Assembly (NCBI GenBank): GCA_039954875.1
Contig: CP157202.1
Coordinates: forward strand, 868,001-932,000
Length of the DNA stretch: 64,000 bases
From: G039954875 sp039954875
Lineage (GTDB): Bacteria > Bacteroidota > Bacteroidia > Flavobacteriales > Blattabacteriaceae
Direction of reading: 5' to 3'
The notes below the pieces were generated by a model. That model searched no databases. It was not told where the DNA came from and saw nothing but the letters and a program-made list of their open reading frames with translations. Within the stretch, counting starts at the first letter, position 1, and the number at the start of each line of letters is the position of its first letter. The position numbers and the translations under genes are program-made. Shown here piece by piece: positions 9,431 through 18,434 of the stretch.

Positions 9431-10438
9431 TTAAAAGCCAAGTACCGAATAGTCTCCTAGGCTAATCTCTCTAGCCACACCAATATAGGTAGTGTTATTT
9501 CCAATCATAGAGTTGGACAAGTTAGCATGAGTGATTTCGGCATGGTCTTGGATTAAAGAAGTCTCTATATTGCTATTTTTCACCATTGTATGCTTCCCGA
9601 TCGAGACATAAGGACCAACTTTACTATTTTCGATCACTGCATCGGCGCCTATGAAACAAGGTTCAATGATTAGACTATTTTTGATGCATGCCTGAAGATG
9701 TATTAGTCTTACCCTGCCGCGTTCGAATTCGAGAATTTTAGAATTTGTGTCAATGATGGTGTTTTTGCTTCCACTATCCATCCATTCGTCGACTTTGCTG
9801 GGGAGGAATCGTAAGCCTTTTTTTCTCATATTTTCCAAGGCATTGGTCAATTGATACTCTCCATTTTCTTTGATGTCTCTATCGAGTATGTATTCAAGTT
9901 CCTCCCTCAAAAGGCTACTGTTCTTGACGTAATAGATTCCGATGATGGCCAAATCAGAGACAAAACTTGCAGGCTTTTCTACAAAATCCGTAATATAGCC
10001 TGCTGCATCACACTTCACCACGCCATAAGCACTTGGGTTTTCGACTTGCTTTGTCCAGATCAAACCATCAGCCTCAGTATTCAGATCAAAGTCGGCTCTA
10101 AAGAGAGTATCAGCAAAGGCAATGACTATCGGCCCATTGAAAGCCGCTTTGGCACAAAGCAACGCATGAGCCGTACCAAGAGGTTGCTCTTGATAGCATA
10201 TACTTGCCTTAATGCACAGATCCTTTGCAACTTGGATCAATCCTTTTTCAATTTCCTGGCCGAAATCCCCTACAATGAAAACAATTTCCTCAATAGGTGT
10301 TTTGACCACTCTGGCAATGTCTTCTACCAGACGTTGTACAATAGGTTTGCCTGCAATAGGGATCAAAGGTTTAGGTACAGTGAGTGTATGCGGACGGAGA
10401 CGAGAGCCTTTACCGGCCATAGGAATAACGATCTTCAT
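9431..10438 (-). CDS. Sugar-1-phosphate nucleotidyltransferase
   Basis: The 335-residue protein opens with KIVIPMAGKGSRLRPHTLTVPKPLIPIAGKPI, the nucleotide-binding signature of the NTP_transferase family. It has the metal-binding FADTLF segment near residue 110 and the KPASF sugar-site segment. The C-terminal third (from about residue 235) has isoleucine/valine-rich hexapeptide-like turns of a left-handed beta helix, as in glucose-1-phosphate thymidylyltransferase-like proteins. It would activate a hexose-1-phosphate for envelope glycan synthesis in the cytoplasm. Substrate and nucleotide cannot be fixed from sequence. It lies 33 bp after dut and 11 bp before the DUF4292 remnant. Confidence 0.88.
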   Translation of the reverse strand: MKIVIPMAGKGSRLRPHTLTVPKPLIPIAGKPIVQRLVEDIARVVKTPIEEIVFIVGDFGQEIEKGLIQVAKDLCIKASICYQEQPLGTAHALLCAKAAFNGPIVIAFADTLFRADFDLNTEADGLIWTKQVENPSAYGVVKCDAAGYITDFVEKPASFVSDLAIIGIYYVKNSSLLREELEYILDRDIKENGEYQLTNALENMRKKGLRFLPSKVDEWMDSGSKNTIIDTNSKILEFERGRVRLIHLQACIKNSLIIEPCFIGADAVIENSKVGPYVSIGKHTMVKNSNIETSLIQDHAEITHANLSNSMIGNNTTYIGVAREISLGDYSVLGF

Positions 10439-10471
10439 AATGAAATAGGTTTGATAGATATAAATTTTCTC

Positions 10472-10906
10472 TTAAATCCCGGTGCTCCCAAAACCATGTA
10501 CCCCCCGAATACTTTCATTGAGCTGGTCACTTTCCTCCCATTCTATCGAGATATAGGGAGCGATGATCATTTGCGCAATCCGGTCTCCTTCATTAATAGT
10601 AAAAGCCTCTGATGAGAGATTGATCAAGATAACTTTGATCTCCCCACGATAATCAGCATCGATCGTGCCAGGACTATTCAAACAAGTTAGGCCATACTTG
10701 AAAGCCAACCCACTCCTCGGACGGATTTGTGCCTCATATCCTCGTGGTAATTCGACACGAATCCCTGTAGGGATAAGTTTTCGTCCGAGTGGGCCAAGTG
10801 TTACAGGAGCCTCAATAGCAGCCTGAATATCCATACCAGAAGCCCTTTCACTTTTATATTTAGGCAAAGGATTCCTAGAGGCATTAACGATCTTTACTTT
10901 CATCAT
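10472..10906 (-). CDS. dut: dUTP diphosphatase
   Basis: This 144-residue trimeric-type dUTPase shows the conserved motifs in order: ASGMDIQAA (motif 1), IRPRSGLAFKYG (motif 2), PGTIDADYRGE (motif 3, uracil pocket and catalytic Asp), GDRIAQMII (motif 4) and the C-terminal GFGSTG arm (motif 5). It hydrolyses dUTP to dUMP and PPi, keeping uracil out of DNA and supplying dTMP synthesis. The first ATG at 10906 overlaps the stop of the flippase gene by four bases (ATGA), which indicates translational coupling and supports that start over the second ATG. Confidence 0.96.
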   Translation of the reverse strand: MMKVKIVNASRNPLPKYKSERASGMDIQAAIEAPVTLGPLGRKLIPTGIRVELPRGYEAQIRPRSGLAFKYGLTCLNSPGTIDADYRGEIKVILINLSSEAFTINEGDRIAQMIIAPYISIEWEESDQLNESIRGVHGFGSTGI

Positions 10907-12363
10907 AATTTTTTAAATATTTCATTAACTCGTTCTCTCTCAAAGAAAAATACACCGGCCAAATATAAGAATTGTCCTATAATGTTAAAAAAACCTCCTT
11001 TTTTAAGGAGCACATAACTAACCACGGCAGACAACACAATATGCATAATCAATCGACCACTAGGATAAGGCACTGGATAATTTCTTTGCCCCCAGACATA
11101 AGAGACTACCAACATCATACCATAAGAAATCAGCGTACCCCAAGCACAGATCATGAAACTAGTCCCTGGCCACAAGAGCAATAGATTGAACAAAACCGTG
11201 ACCAAAACCCCAATCAAAGAAATATATGTACCGACTATAGGCCTATCAGTCACCTTATAAGCGATGGACAGATTGGTATAAATACCTAAAAATAGATTAC
11301 CCATCAGCACAATAGGGATAATGCCTAGTGCGTCATGATACTTTCGATCGACCATCAAACCAGCAATTAATTCCAGGTTTGCACAGACCAAGACATAAAA
11401 CACTACCCCCATCAAGGTGAATAAATAAGTCAACTCATTGTAAGTCCTTTTTGCATCAGCATCCTCAGCCTTTTTTAAAAAAAAAGGCTCGATCCCTAAA
11501 CGGAAAGCTGTAGCATACAAACCCATGAAAGCCGCGATTCGATAACAGGCTGCATACGCCCCATTGATATCATCAGAAAGCCACCTTTTGATCAACAGTT
11601 TATCAAGATTTTCATTAATAGCAAAAGCCAGCGTCCCCAACATGATTGGAGCACCATAAGCTAACATCTTCAAGGCAATAGAGCGCTTGAATTTTTTTAA
11701 ACTAATCTTAAAAAACAAAGGCGACAAACAAAGCAAATTTGTCACTGAAGCTAATACATTAGCGTAAAAGATATACCCCGTCTGATTCGTATATGTAGTT
11801 ACGAATGACAAAGGCGAGAGCCATATATCGAGAGGTCCATAACTACACCCATCGCATAACAACACCAGTAAGTACACGGTGACAAAAGAATTAACCAAAA
11901 CATTCAACAGACGTATTAGAGAATATCTAACAGACATGCCATGCGCGCGAAGCCAAGCCATAGGTAGAGTACAAACCGTATCACAAAAGATGATAAGGAA
12001 AAACATTAAAAAATATTCCCACCTAGTTTCATAGCCAGCAAAAGAGGCGATAGGTCTCAAAAAAATCAAACCGAGCACTAAAAAAGAAGACGCGATCAAA
12101 AATAAAATGACCGATCCAGTAGAGAAAATCTGTTGCCGATCCTGTATCTCCTTTTTATACAAAAAACGAAAATATGCACTCTCGAGTCCAAAAGTTAAAA
12201 AACCTATCACGATGAACGATATTGCATACATATCAACATAAAGAGAATATTCACCTCGGCCCAAAACTCTAGTAAAAAGCTTCAAAAAGAAGTAATTGAT
12301 CACCTTAGGTAATACGGCCCCTACACCATAGATCACTGTCTGACCAAGCGGTTTCCTGTACAA
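10903..12363 (-). CDS. Polysaccharide flippase (MOP superfamily)
   Basis: The 486-residue protein consists almost entirely of hydrophobic helices, about 12-14 by eye. It begins GVGAVLPKVINYFFLKLFTR, as in Bacteroidota oligosaccharide flippases of the Wzx/MviN type. It probably moves a lipid-linked glycan across the inner membrane. It is the first gene of the nine-gene minus-strand envelope run and overlaps dut by four bases. The gene is divergent from gpsA across about 148 bp (12364-12511), which should contain both promoters; the best minus-strand -7 candidate there is CAACTTTG, one base off the TAnnTTTG consensus. The lipid or sugar cargo is unknown. Confidence 0.86.
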   Translation of the reverse strand: MYRKPLGQTVIYGVGAVLPKVINYFFLKLFTRVLGRGEYSLYVDMYAISFIVIGFLTFGLESAYFRFLYKKEIQDRQQIFSTGSVILFLIASSFLVLGLIFLRPIASFAGYETRWEYFLMFFLIIFCDTVCTLPMAWLRAHGMSVRYSLIRLLNVLVNSFVTVYLLVLLCDGCSYGPLDIWLSPLSFVTTYTNQTGYIFYANVLASVTNLLCLSPLFFKISLKKFKRSIALKMLAYGAPIMLGTLAFAINENLDKLLIKRWLSDDINGAYAACYRIAAFMGLYATAFRLGIEPFFLKKAEDADAKRTYNELTYLFTLMGVVFYVLVCANLELIAGLMVDRKYHDALGIIPIVLMGNLFLGIYTNLSIAYKVTDRPIVGTYISLIGVLVTVLFNLLLLWPGTSFMICAWGTLISYGMMLVVSYVWGQRNYPVPYPSGRLIMHIVLSAVVSYVLLKKGGFFNIIGQFLYLAGVFFFERERVNEIFKKL

Positions 12364-12511
12364 GAGTTGATCTTTTTAAGATACCATTGCAAAGTTGAGC
12401 TTTTAAATGAAATCATTCCGAACCCATCTGAATAATCATCAACTGCCCTTTAGCGATAACAAACCTCTCAAGAACCAGTTGCTTATTTTTGTCAAAATCA
12501 GATCCGAAGCT

Positions 12512-13501
12512 ATGGAACGAAAAATCGCAATATTGGGCAGTGGGAGTTGGGCTACGGCACTCGCAAAAATCTTATGCGAAAATACCGCTCCCATCAGTTG
12601 GTGGGTACATAAAGAAGAGATTGCTACCCACATTAGGTCCGAACATCGTAATCCTTCCTATCTGAGCACTGTGACCTTTGATCCAGACCGATTGAATGTC
12701 TCTACAGAACTCGACCATGTACTGAACTACCACGAATACATAATATTGGCCATACCCTCGATCTTTTTGAAAGATGTCCTACAACGTGTCCACAAATCCA
12801 TTGCCAATAAAATATGGATCTCCGCTATCAAAGGGATTGTCCCCGACACCTCAAAGACAGTAGCCGAGTACCTTCAAGAGACCTATTCCGTCCCAATACA
12901 AAACATCGGCCTCATCTCAGGCCCCTGTCACGCCGAGGAAGTAGCCTTAGAACGCCTATCTTATCTTACCATATCTTTTCAGGAGGAAGAAAAAGCCCGA
13001 TTTTTGGCCAAATGCCTAACCTGTTCGTACATCAAAACTAGCACCTCAACCGATGTAGTAGGCACCGAATATGCCGTGGTATTGAAAAATATCTTTGCCA
13101 TAGCTGCAGGGATTGCCTATGGTTTGGGTTATGGAGACAATTTCCAAGCAGTATTGATGTCCAACGCCATCCGTGAGATGGAGACTTTTTTAAACGCATT
13201 CCATCCGTTAAAGCGAGATATCAAGAATTCCGCCTATTTAGGCGACCTTTTGGTCACAGGCTATTCACCCTTCAGCCGCAACAGGACACTGGGCAATATG
13301 ATAGGCAAAGGTCACTCTGTCTCCTCAACCTTAATAGAAATGAAAATGATCGCAGAAGGATATCATGCAGTGAAAGGGATCATAACATTATTGGCAACTA
13401 AACCCATCCAAATGCCTATAACAAAAGCCATCTATAAGATTTTGCACGAACAATCTCCACCTAAACCAATCTTTGATAAATTGACTGTAGCATTAGATTA
13501 A
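12512..13501 (+). CDS. gpsA: Glycerol-3-phosphate dehydrogenase [NAD(P)+]
   Basis: The product makes sn-glycerol 3-phosphate from dihydroxyacetone phosphate for phospholipid synthesis. The Rossmann motif GSGSWATALA lies at the N-terminus. Later come SGPCHAEEV, the catalytic-lysine region VVLKNIFAIAAGIAYGLGYGDN and LGDLLVTGYSPFSRNR, all family hallmarks. I place the start at 12512 (MERKIAILGSG, 329 residues). The frame is open from 12407, but the 35 extra codons are unlike the family and lie in the region shared with the divergent flippase promoter. The gene looks complete. Confidence 0.94.
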   Translation: MERKIAILGSGSWATALAKILCENTAPISWWVHKEEIATHIRSEHRNPSYLSTVTFDPDRLNVSTELDHVLNYHEYIILAIPSIFLKDVLQRVHKSIANKIWISAIKGIVPDTSKTVAEYLQETYSVPIQNIGLISGPCHAEEVALERLSYLTISFQEEEKARFLAKCLTCSYIKTSTSTDVVGTEYAVVLKNIFAIAAGIAYGLGYGDNFQAVLMSNAIREMETFLNAFHPLKRDIKNSAYLGDLLVTGYSPFSRNRTLGNMIGKGHSVSSTLIEMKMIAEGYHAVKGIITLLATKPIQMPITKAIYKILHEQSPPKPIFDKLTVALD

Positions 13502-13552
13502 TTTTTTTATCATTCATTCCTCCTAAAAAAATGAAGAGCTATTTGAAAATCG

Positions 13553-13560
13553 TACCTTTG
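13553..13560 (+). promoter_or_regulatory. Bacteroidota-type -7 box upstream of tig
   Basis: TACCTTTG matches the TAnnTTTG -7 element of primary-sigma promoters in Bacteroidota and lies 21 bp before the tig ATG, giving a short leader. I see no clear -33 TTG at the expected distance, so this rests on the -7 match and position. Confidence 0.55.
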
Positions 13561-13580
13561 CCTGGAAATTTTTTCAAACG

Positions 13581-14924
13581 ATGTACATTACCAAACGTCA
13601 GTTCGATGATCTCAATGCTGTACTTATTGTATCTATCACCAAAGAAGATTATAAAAACCAAGTAGAAGCCTCCCTCCACAAGTATAGAAAAAATGCTCAG
13701 TTGCGTGGATTCCGAAAAGGTCAGGTACCAATGAGCCTGATCCGTAAACAACACGAAAAGGCTTTGACAGTCGAAGAGATCCAACGCCTATTGCAACAAA
13801 GTCTTAACAACTACATCAATCAGGAAAAATTGAACCTTTTGGGAAATGTGTTACTCAAAACGCAACAAGCACCGGATATTGATGCTCAAGAATTGTCTTT
13901 CGAGTTCGAATTAGGTATAAGCCCTGAATTTGAATTGGATCTCGACCATCTTAACCTCACCCAATTCGAAATCATTGCAGATGAGCAAGACATCGATAGA
14001 TATATAAAAAACCTTCAGCAACGTTTTGGAAAATTAGAATCCAAAGAAAGTGTAGAAGAAACCGACCTAATCCACGGAAAGATCGAAGCACTTCTGGCAG
14101 ATAAACAGGTTCCAGATCAAGAACCTTGGCACAGACATCATACCTTTGCTATTAATAAGCTATCCCAAGGGGCCCGTTCCAAATACCTAGGAGCCAGGGT
14201 TGGAGCACAGATCGATACAAACAGTGCTGAACTCTTCCCAAACGCTGAAGAATGGGCGTCCATCATGGGAAAAGACCCCCCCCCCCACTTCCCCATACGA
14301 TGGACCATCGAGAAGATCTTTTACATTCAATCGGCCCAACTCGATAAATATCTATTTGACAAAGTGTATCCTGAACGGACTGTGAATTCTGGAGAAGAGC
14401 TTCGGGCTAAAATCAAGGCAGAACGCTCCGAAGTATACACTGCAGAATCCAATAGGATACTGTTGAACACAGCGATCACACAACTAATCGAAAACACAAA
14501 ATTCGATCTCCCAACAGCTTTTCTACAACGCTGGATAAAACAGCAACATCCTGACATCTCTGACGAGCAAATCAAAAAAAAATACGAAGAATTAGAAAAA
14601 GCTCTCCGCTATCAATTGATAGAAAAGAAACTAGGTGAAAAATTTGATATCCAAATCAAAGCAGAAGATGTCAAACAAAAAGCCCGAACTATCATCCAAT
14701 CCCAATGGGCCCACTACGGGAAAAAAGAATTGGATGAAATATCTTTGGAACAATTTATCAATAAGACCTTACAACAAAAGGAAGAATTTCGCCGCATTTT
14801 GACTCAAGTCTTCCACGAACGCATCTTGAGGGCTATGAAAGAACGTTTACCTCTAAAAAATCAAACATGTTCCTGGGCTGAATTTCTCGAAGAGCTCAAT
14901 CAAAAAAACAATAACTTAGTTTGA
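13581..14924 (+). CDS. tig: Trigger factor (ribosome-associated chaperone)
   Basis: The 447-residue protein has the N-terminal ribosome-binding domain, including RGFRKGQVPMSLIRKQH near residues 37-53, the counterpart of the family GFRxGxxP loop. A middle PPIase-like region and a helical C-terminal chaperone domain follow. It binds nascent chains at the ribosome exit. Bacteroidota forms have a weakly conserved PPIase domain, as seen here. The coding sequence contains an unbroken run of 11 C at 14276-14286, read as Pro codons (DPPPHFP), in an otherwise ordinary gene. A one-base slip there would truncate the protein, so the frame depends on exact tract length. clpP follows after 10 bp, the common tig-clpP-clpX order. 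Confidence 0.93.
   Translation: MYITKRQFDDLNAVLIVSITKEDYKNQVEASLHKYRKNAQLRGFRKGQVPMSLIRKQHEKALTVEEIQRLLQQSLNNYINQEKLNLLGNVLLKTQQAPDIDAQELSFEFELGISPEFELDLDHLNLTQFEIIADEQDIDRYIKNLQQRFGKLESKESVEETDLIHGKIEALLADKQVPDQEPWHRHHTFAINKLSQGARSKYLGARVGAQIDTNSAELFPNAEEWASIMGKDPPPHFPIRWTIEKIFYIQSAQLDKYLFDKVYPERTVNSGEELRAKIKAERSEVYTAESNRILLNTAITQLIENTKFDLPTAFLQRWIKQQHPDISDEQIKKKYEELEKALRYQLIEKKLGEKFDIQIKAEDVKQKARTIIQSQWAHYGKKELDEISLEQFINKTLQQKEEFRRILTQVFHERILRAMKERLPLKNQTCSWAEFLEELNQKNNNLV
14276..14286. repeat. Poly-C tract (11 C) inside tig
   Basis: A run of 11 C within the middle domain of trigger factor. The frame is kept at this length. Such tracts are classical replication- or transcription-slippage sites; whether the length varies in the population cannot be seen from one sequence. 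Confidence 0.9.
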
Positions 14925-14934
14925 TCCAATCATT

Positions 14935-15642
14935 ATGTTTCACCCAGAAGAATTCAGAAAATACACCATCAAACACCAAGGAATCAACAGCCTGACACTC
15001 GACCATTATGTCTCTTCTTTGACGCCCTACATTACCGAAGAACGCAAACTCAATGTAGCCCAAATGGACGTTTTTTCTCGCCTAATGATGGACCGTATCA
15101 TTTTCCTCGGCACAGCCATAGACGACCAAGTAGCCAACATTGTGCAAGCCCAATTGTTATTTTTGCAATCGGTAGACGCTCGAGATATTCGCATCTATAT
15201 AAATTCGCCTGGAGGAAGTGTCTATGCGGGTCTAGGCATCTACGACACTATGCAAATGGTTAAACCCGATGTAGCCACCACTTGTACAGGTATAGCTGCT
15301 TCTATGGCAGCAGTATTGCTCTGTGCGGGAGCAAAAGGTAATCGTTCAGGCCTCAAGCACTCGCGGGTTATGATACATCAGCCTCTGGGTGGTGCACATG
15401 GCCAAGCTTCGGATATCGAGATCACAGCACGGGAAATAGTCAAACTCAAAAAGGAACTCTACCAAATCATCGCCCAACACAGCGGACAATCATTTGAAAA
15501 AGTAGAAAAGGACTCTGATAGAGATTATTGGATGACGGCCGAAGAAGCCAAAGTCTACGGTATGGTTGATGAAGTAATCGGTCTCGAAACCAAAGAAAAG
15601 ACCAAAGATAAAACCAAAAATAAAAACCGAGAACCAAAATAA
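14935..15642 (+). CDS. clpP: ATP-dependent Clp protease proteolytic subunit
   Basis: The 235-residue serine peptidase has the complete catalytic triad: Ser123 in GIAASMAA, His148 in MIHQP and Asp197 in DRDYW. It also has the oxyanion-strand motif INSPGGSVYAG. It forms the tetradecameric chamber fed by ClpX and, in this organism, probably ClpC. The C-terminus carries a 17-residue Lys/Thr-rich tail (KTKDKTKNK...) that is longer than in model ClpPs and probably disordered. It lies directly behind tig and, after a decayed stretch, ahead of clpX. Confidence 0.96.
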   Translation: MFHPEEFRKYTIKHQGINSLTLDHYVSSLTPYITEERKLNVAQMDVFSRLMMDRIIFLGTAIDDQVANIVQAQLLFLQSVDARDIRIYINSPGGSVYAGLGIYDTMQMVKPDVATTCTGIAASMAAVLLCAGAKGNRSGLKHSRVMIHQPLGGAHGQASDIEITAREIVKLKKELYQIIAQHSGQSFEKVEKDSDRDYWMTAEEAKVYGMVDEVIGLETKEKTKDKTKNKNREPK

Positions 15643-15660
15643 ATTATAAATCCTGACCGA

Positions 15661-17154
15661 TGAAAAGTGTCTACACTGTCCTGGCAATATTCCTTCGATA
15701 ATAGCTTATCGACATCGTTTTTGCTTTACCTTACTCTCCTTTGGATGAAAAATATAACGATCTATTAGATGGTTATAGTATGTTTTTTTATTTTTTTATG
15801 GAATATTTTTGCCTACGCCAACGTACAAACATTACTTTTATTACACCACTACATACCCTCAGGATAACGCATCCGTATGGAATAGTCATCCTATCTAGGT
15901 AAAAAGTCTAATAAAGCATTCTTTTTCAATTCACGACACCTCGAATGTTTTTAATATAAACAACTTTTACCTATAGATGAACACACTCTACCTGGAACTC
16001 ATCGAATTGTTGGAGAAAAAATTTCAACTATCCTCTGAAGTCAGAGAAAAACAGATACGGAAAAAATCCTGAAAAAATATGGGAGAGAGATAAAAAACGT
16101 AGAAATATTTGCCAGAATCTTTGTACGGAAAAAGGATTAGACACCTCCAAATACACTACATTCACCCTTGAGATAGTGACCATCTCCACATCACCATTGT
16201 ACAATCATAAATATTTTGAACGATTGATTACTTACAAAAATTTTCCGCATAGGCTACTGTACCACTTCCGGGGAAAAATCGTTATAATAGAGAAATTTAT
16301 CCATTACTTACAAGAATATTTTCACTACATAAAGGCTTACTTAGGTTTCTGCGTCATATTGGGGACCATTCTTATATTGAGTCTCCTCTTATATTTCAAC
16401 TATTATATCGAACTAACCAACCTGGACTGGAACATGATCTTACATCACGATAGAATACCTTTCTTGAAATATCTTCAAAACAACAACTACGTTTTCTATA
16501 TCCTATATCTGATTGCCTTACTCCTATGGACACTGGGTATAGAACGTTATTTCACTTCAATCTTAATTTTTGTATTTTTTCCATCCATAACAAATTGCTC
16601 TTATTTCGACTAGAAAACTAAGGTTTGACGGTACTATCACGCCATTTACTATTTTTCTTTTTTTGTAGGCCTCCATGGGTTGATTCCTGATCGGGAATCG
16701 CTGCGCAAATTGATCTTTATAACATCCAATTTAGGAATCTATTTGATCGTTTTAAATCTGTTTTTGATCTATATAAACAATGATATTCAAACAACGCTTA
16801 CTCCTACGTAGACTCTTCTGAATAAGGTTTTTATTTTTCCACCCAATACATGATCATAAACGGCACCTCACTCAAATATATCATCACGCAAATCCTCTAC
16901 AGACAACTAATCATCAACTATTTTACATCATTTTTGAAGCATTGTTCATCTTTCTTATACTTATCAAAAAGACACGTTGCTGGACATTTTTAGCCGGTAT
17001 TGTCTTTCACCTATCGATTGCGGTCTTCTTCCTGCTATTTCAATTTTTCATTACCTTTTTAGTTTCATACTTATTCTGTATACCGACCATAAATTATCCA
17101 AAACACAATGATACAAAAAACTCAAAGGCTCTATGCTTTTACGTAAATTTGTAA
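15661..17154 (+). pseudogene. Broken multi-spanning membrane gene, HTTM-like, between clpP and clpX
   Basis: No intact gene lies here. The plus strand gives hydrophobic pieces in several frames. The piece at 16176-16613 has helices IKAYLGFCVILGTILIL and VFYILYLIALLLWTLGIERYF. A segment near 16665-16790 holds GLHGLIPDRESLRKL. A piece around 16850 reads IINGTSLKYITQILYRQ, and the piece at 16942-17154 reads LILIKKTRCWTFLAG then IVFHLSIAVFFLLF. The order of a TR/ER turn after a helix, an xxNGTSxxY block and a final fHLxIAxxxxLF helix resembles HTTM (vitamin-K-dependent carboxylase-like) membrane proteins of Bacteroidota, but this is only my reading. The part before 16176 shows scattered charged coding-like pieces and no clear start. 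Confidence 0.5.
17144..17151 (+). promoter_or_regulatory. -7 box upstream of clpX
   Basis: TAAATTTG fits the TAnnTTTG -7 element and ends 23 bp before the clpX ATG. It suggests clpX now has its own promoter, separated from clpP by the dead membrane gene. Confidence 0.5.
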
Positions 17155-17174
17155 ACTTATTTAAATAATTCCAT

Positions 17175-18419
17175 ATGGAAAGAGAATTGCAATGCGCCTT
17201 CTGTGGACGTAACAAAAGTGAGGTAACTCTACTTGTTGCAGGGGTCAATAGTCATATCTGTGACTATTGTATAGAGCAAGCCCATCACATAATCAATGAA
17301 GAATCTACTCCTAAAAATAGTTTTATAAAAAATGATTCCACAGAGACACCTGCCTTCATCTTGAAAAAACCCAAAGAAATTAAGAAGTTTCTAGATCAAT
17401 ATGTCATCGGACAAGAAGATACTAAAAAAAACCTTGCTGTAGCTGTATACAACCATTACAAACGCATACATGCCCCATCGACTAAAGGAGAAGATGATAT
17501 CGAAATAGAAAAATCAAATATGTTGATGATCGGGCCTACTGGTACCGGAAAAACATTACTTGCCAGGAGTATTTCCAAATTTCTAAATGTGCCCTTTACC
17601 ATAGCAGATGCTACAGTTCTTACCGAAGCGGGCTACGTAGGTGAAGATGTAGAGAGCATCCTGACTAGGCTCCTACAAGTGGCCAGTTATGATATAGCTG
17701 CTGCCGAACAGGGAATAGTATTCATCGACGAAATAGATAAAATCTCCCGCAAAGGGGATAATCCTTCCATTACTCGAGATGTATCAGGCGAAGGGGTACA
17801 ACAAGGCTTACTTAAGATATTGGAGGGTTCAGTAGTCAATATACCTCCACAAGGCGGGCGTAAACATCCCGATCAAAAGATGATACCAATCAATACCCAA
17901 AACATCCTATTCATAGCCGGAGGGGCATTTGATGGGCTAGAGAAGCTCATCGCCAGTAGGTTAAATTTATCAGCCATTGGTTATCAAAATGAATCCCATG
18001 AAAAGATTGATAAAAAAGATCTTTTACATTTCGTTACGCCCCAAGATGTCCGCACTTTTGGTCTAATCCCTGAACTCATCGGGCGCTTACCAGTGATCAC
18101 ACACCTGACTCCTTTAGATGAAAAAGCTTTGAAAAAGATCATGATAGAGCCTAAAAACGCATTGATCAAGCAATACAAAAAGTTATTTAAGTTGGATCAT
18201 ATTACCTTAAATGTAACTGATGAAGCCTTAGACGTCATCGTCCAGAGAGCTATGACACTAGGTTTAGGCGCAAGAGGGTTACGCAGCCTTTGCGAAGAAA
18301 TTTTTAAAGACTTCATGTTCGAGTCAGACGATTTAGGAGACCTCTTAACGCTAGACAAATCACTTGCAATGCAAAAAATCCAAAACTTCGAATCTATTGT
18401 ATATAGCAAAGTATCGTAA
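17175..18419 (+). CDS. clpX: ATP-dependent Clp protease ATP-binding subunit ClpX
   Basis: The 414-residue unfoldase has the N-terminal zinc-binding domain with Cys7, Cys10, Cys29 and Cys32. Its AAA+ module has Walker A GPTGTGKT at 120-127, Walker B IVFIDEIDKI, the pore loop GYVGED and the sensor-II region GARGLRSLCEE. It recognises tagged substrates, including those marked by tmRNA (gene at 59936-60327), and hands them to ClpP. The IGF-like ClpP-docking loop region is present but diverged (IGYQNESHE). The length is normal. Confidence 0.96.
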   Translation: MERELQCAFCGRNKSEVTLLVAGVNSHICDYCIEQAHHIINEESTPKNSFIKNDSTETPAFILKKPKEIKKFLDQYVIGQEDTKKNLAVAVYNHYKRIHAPSTKGEDDIEIEKSNMLMIGPTGTGKTLLARSISKFLNVPFTIADATVLTEAGYVGEDVESILTRLLQVASYDIAAAEQGIVFIDEIDKISRKGDNPSITRDVSGEGVQQGLLKILEGSVVNIPPQGGRKHPDQKMIPINTQNILFIAGGAFDGLEKLIASRLNLSAIGYQNESHEKIDKKDLLHFVTPQDVRTFGLIPELIGRLPVITHLTPLDEKALKKIMIEPKNALIKQYKKLFKLDHITLNVTDEALDVIVQRAMTLGLGARGLRSLCEEIFKDFMFESDDLGDLLTLDKSLAMQKIQNFESIVYSKVS

Positions 18420-18434
18420 AAATACGGTTTTTTT
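18413..18434 (+). terminator. Weak intrinsic terminator after clpX
   Basis: Just at the clpX stop codon a short stem (CGTA paired with TACG, extendable by one wobble and one A-T pair) with an AAAA loop is followed by seven T. The stem is short, so termination strength is uncertain. Confidence 0.45.

Noticed and set aside
9851..10612. 253-codon plus-strand ORF
   Set aside because: It is antisense to the clear nucleotidyltransferase and dut genes and has no family features.
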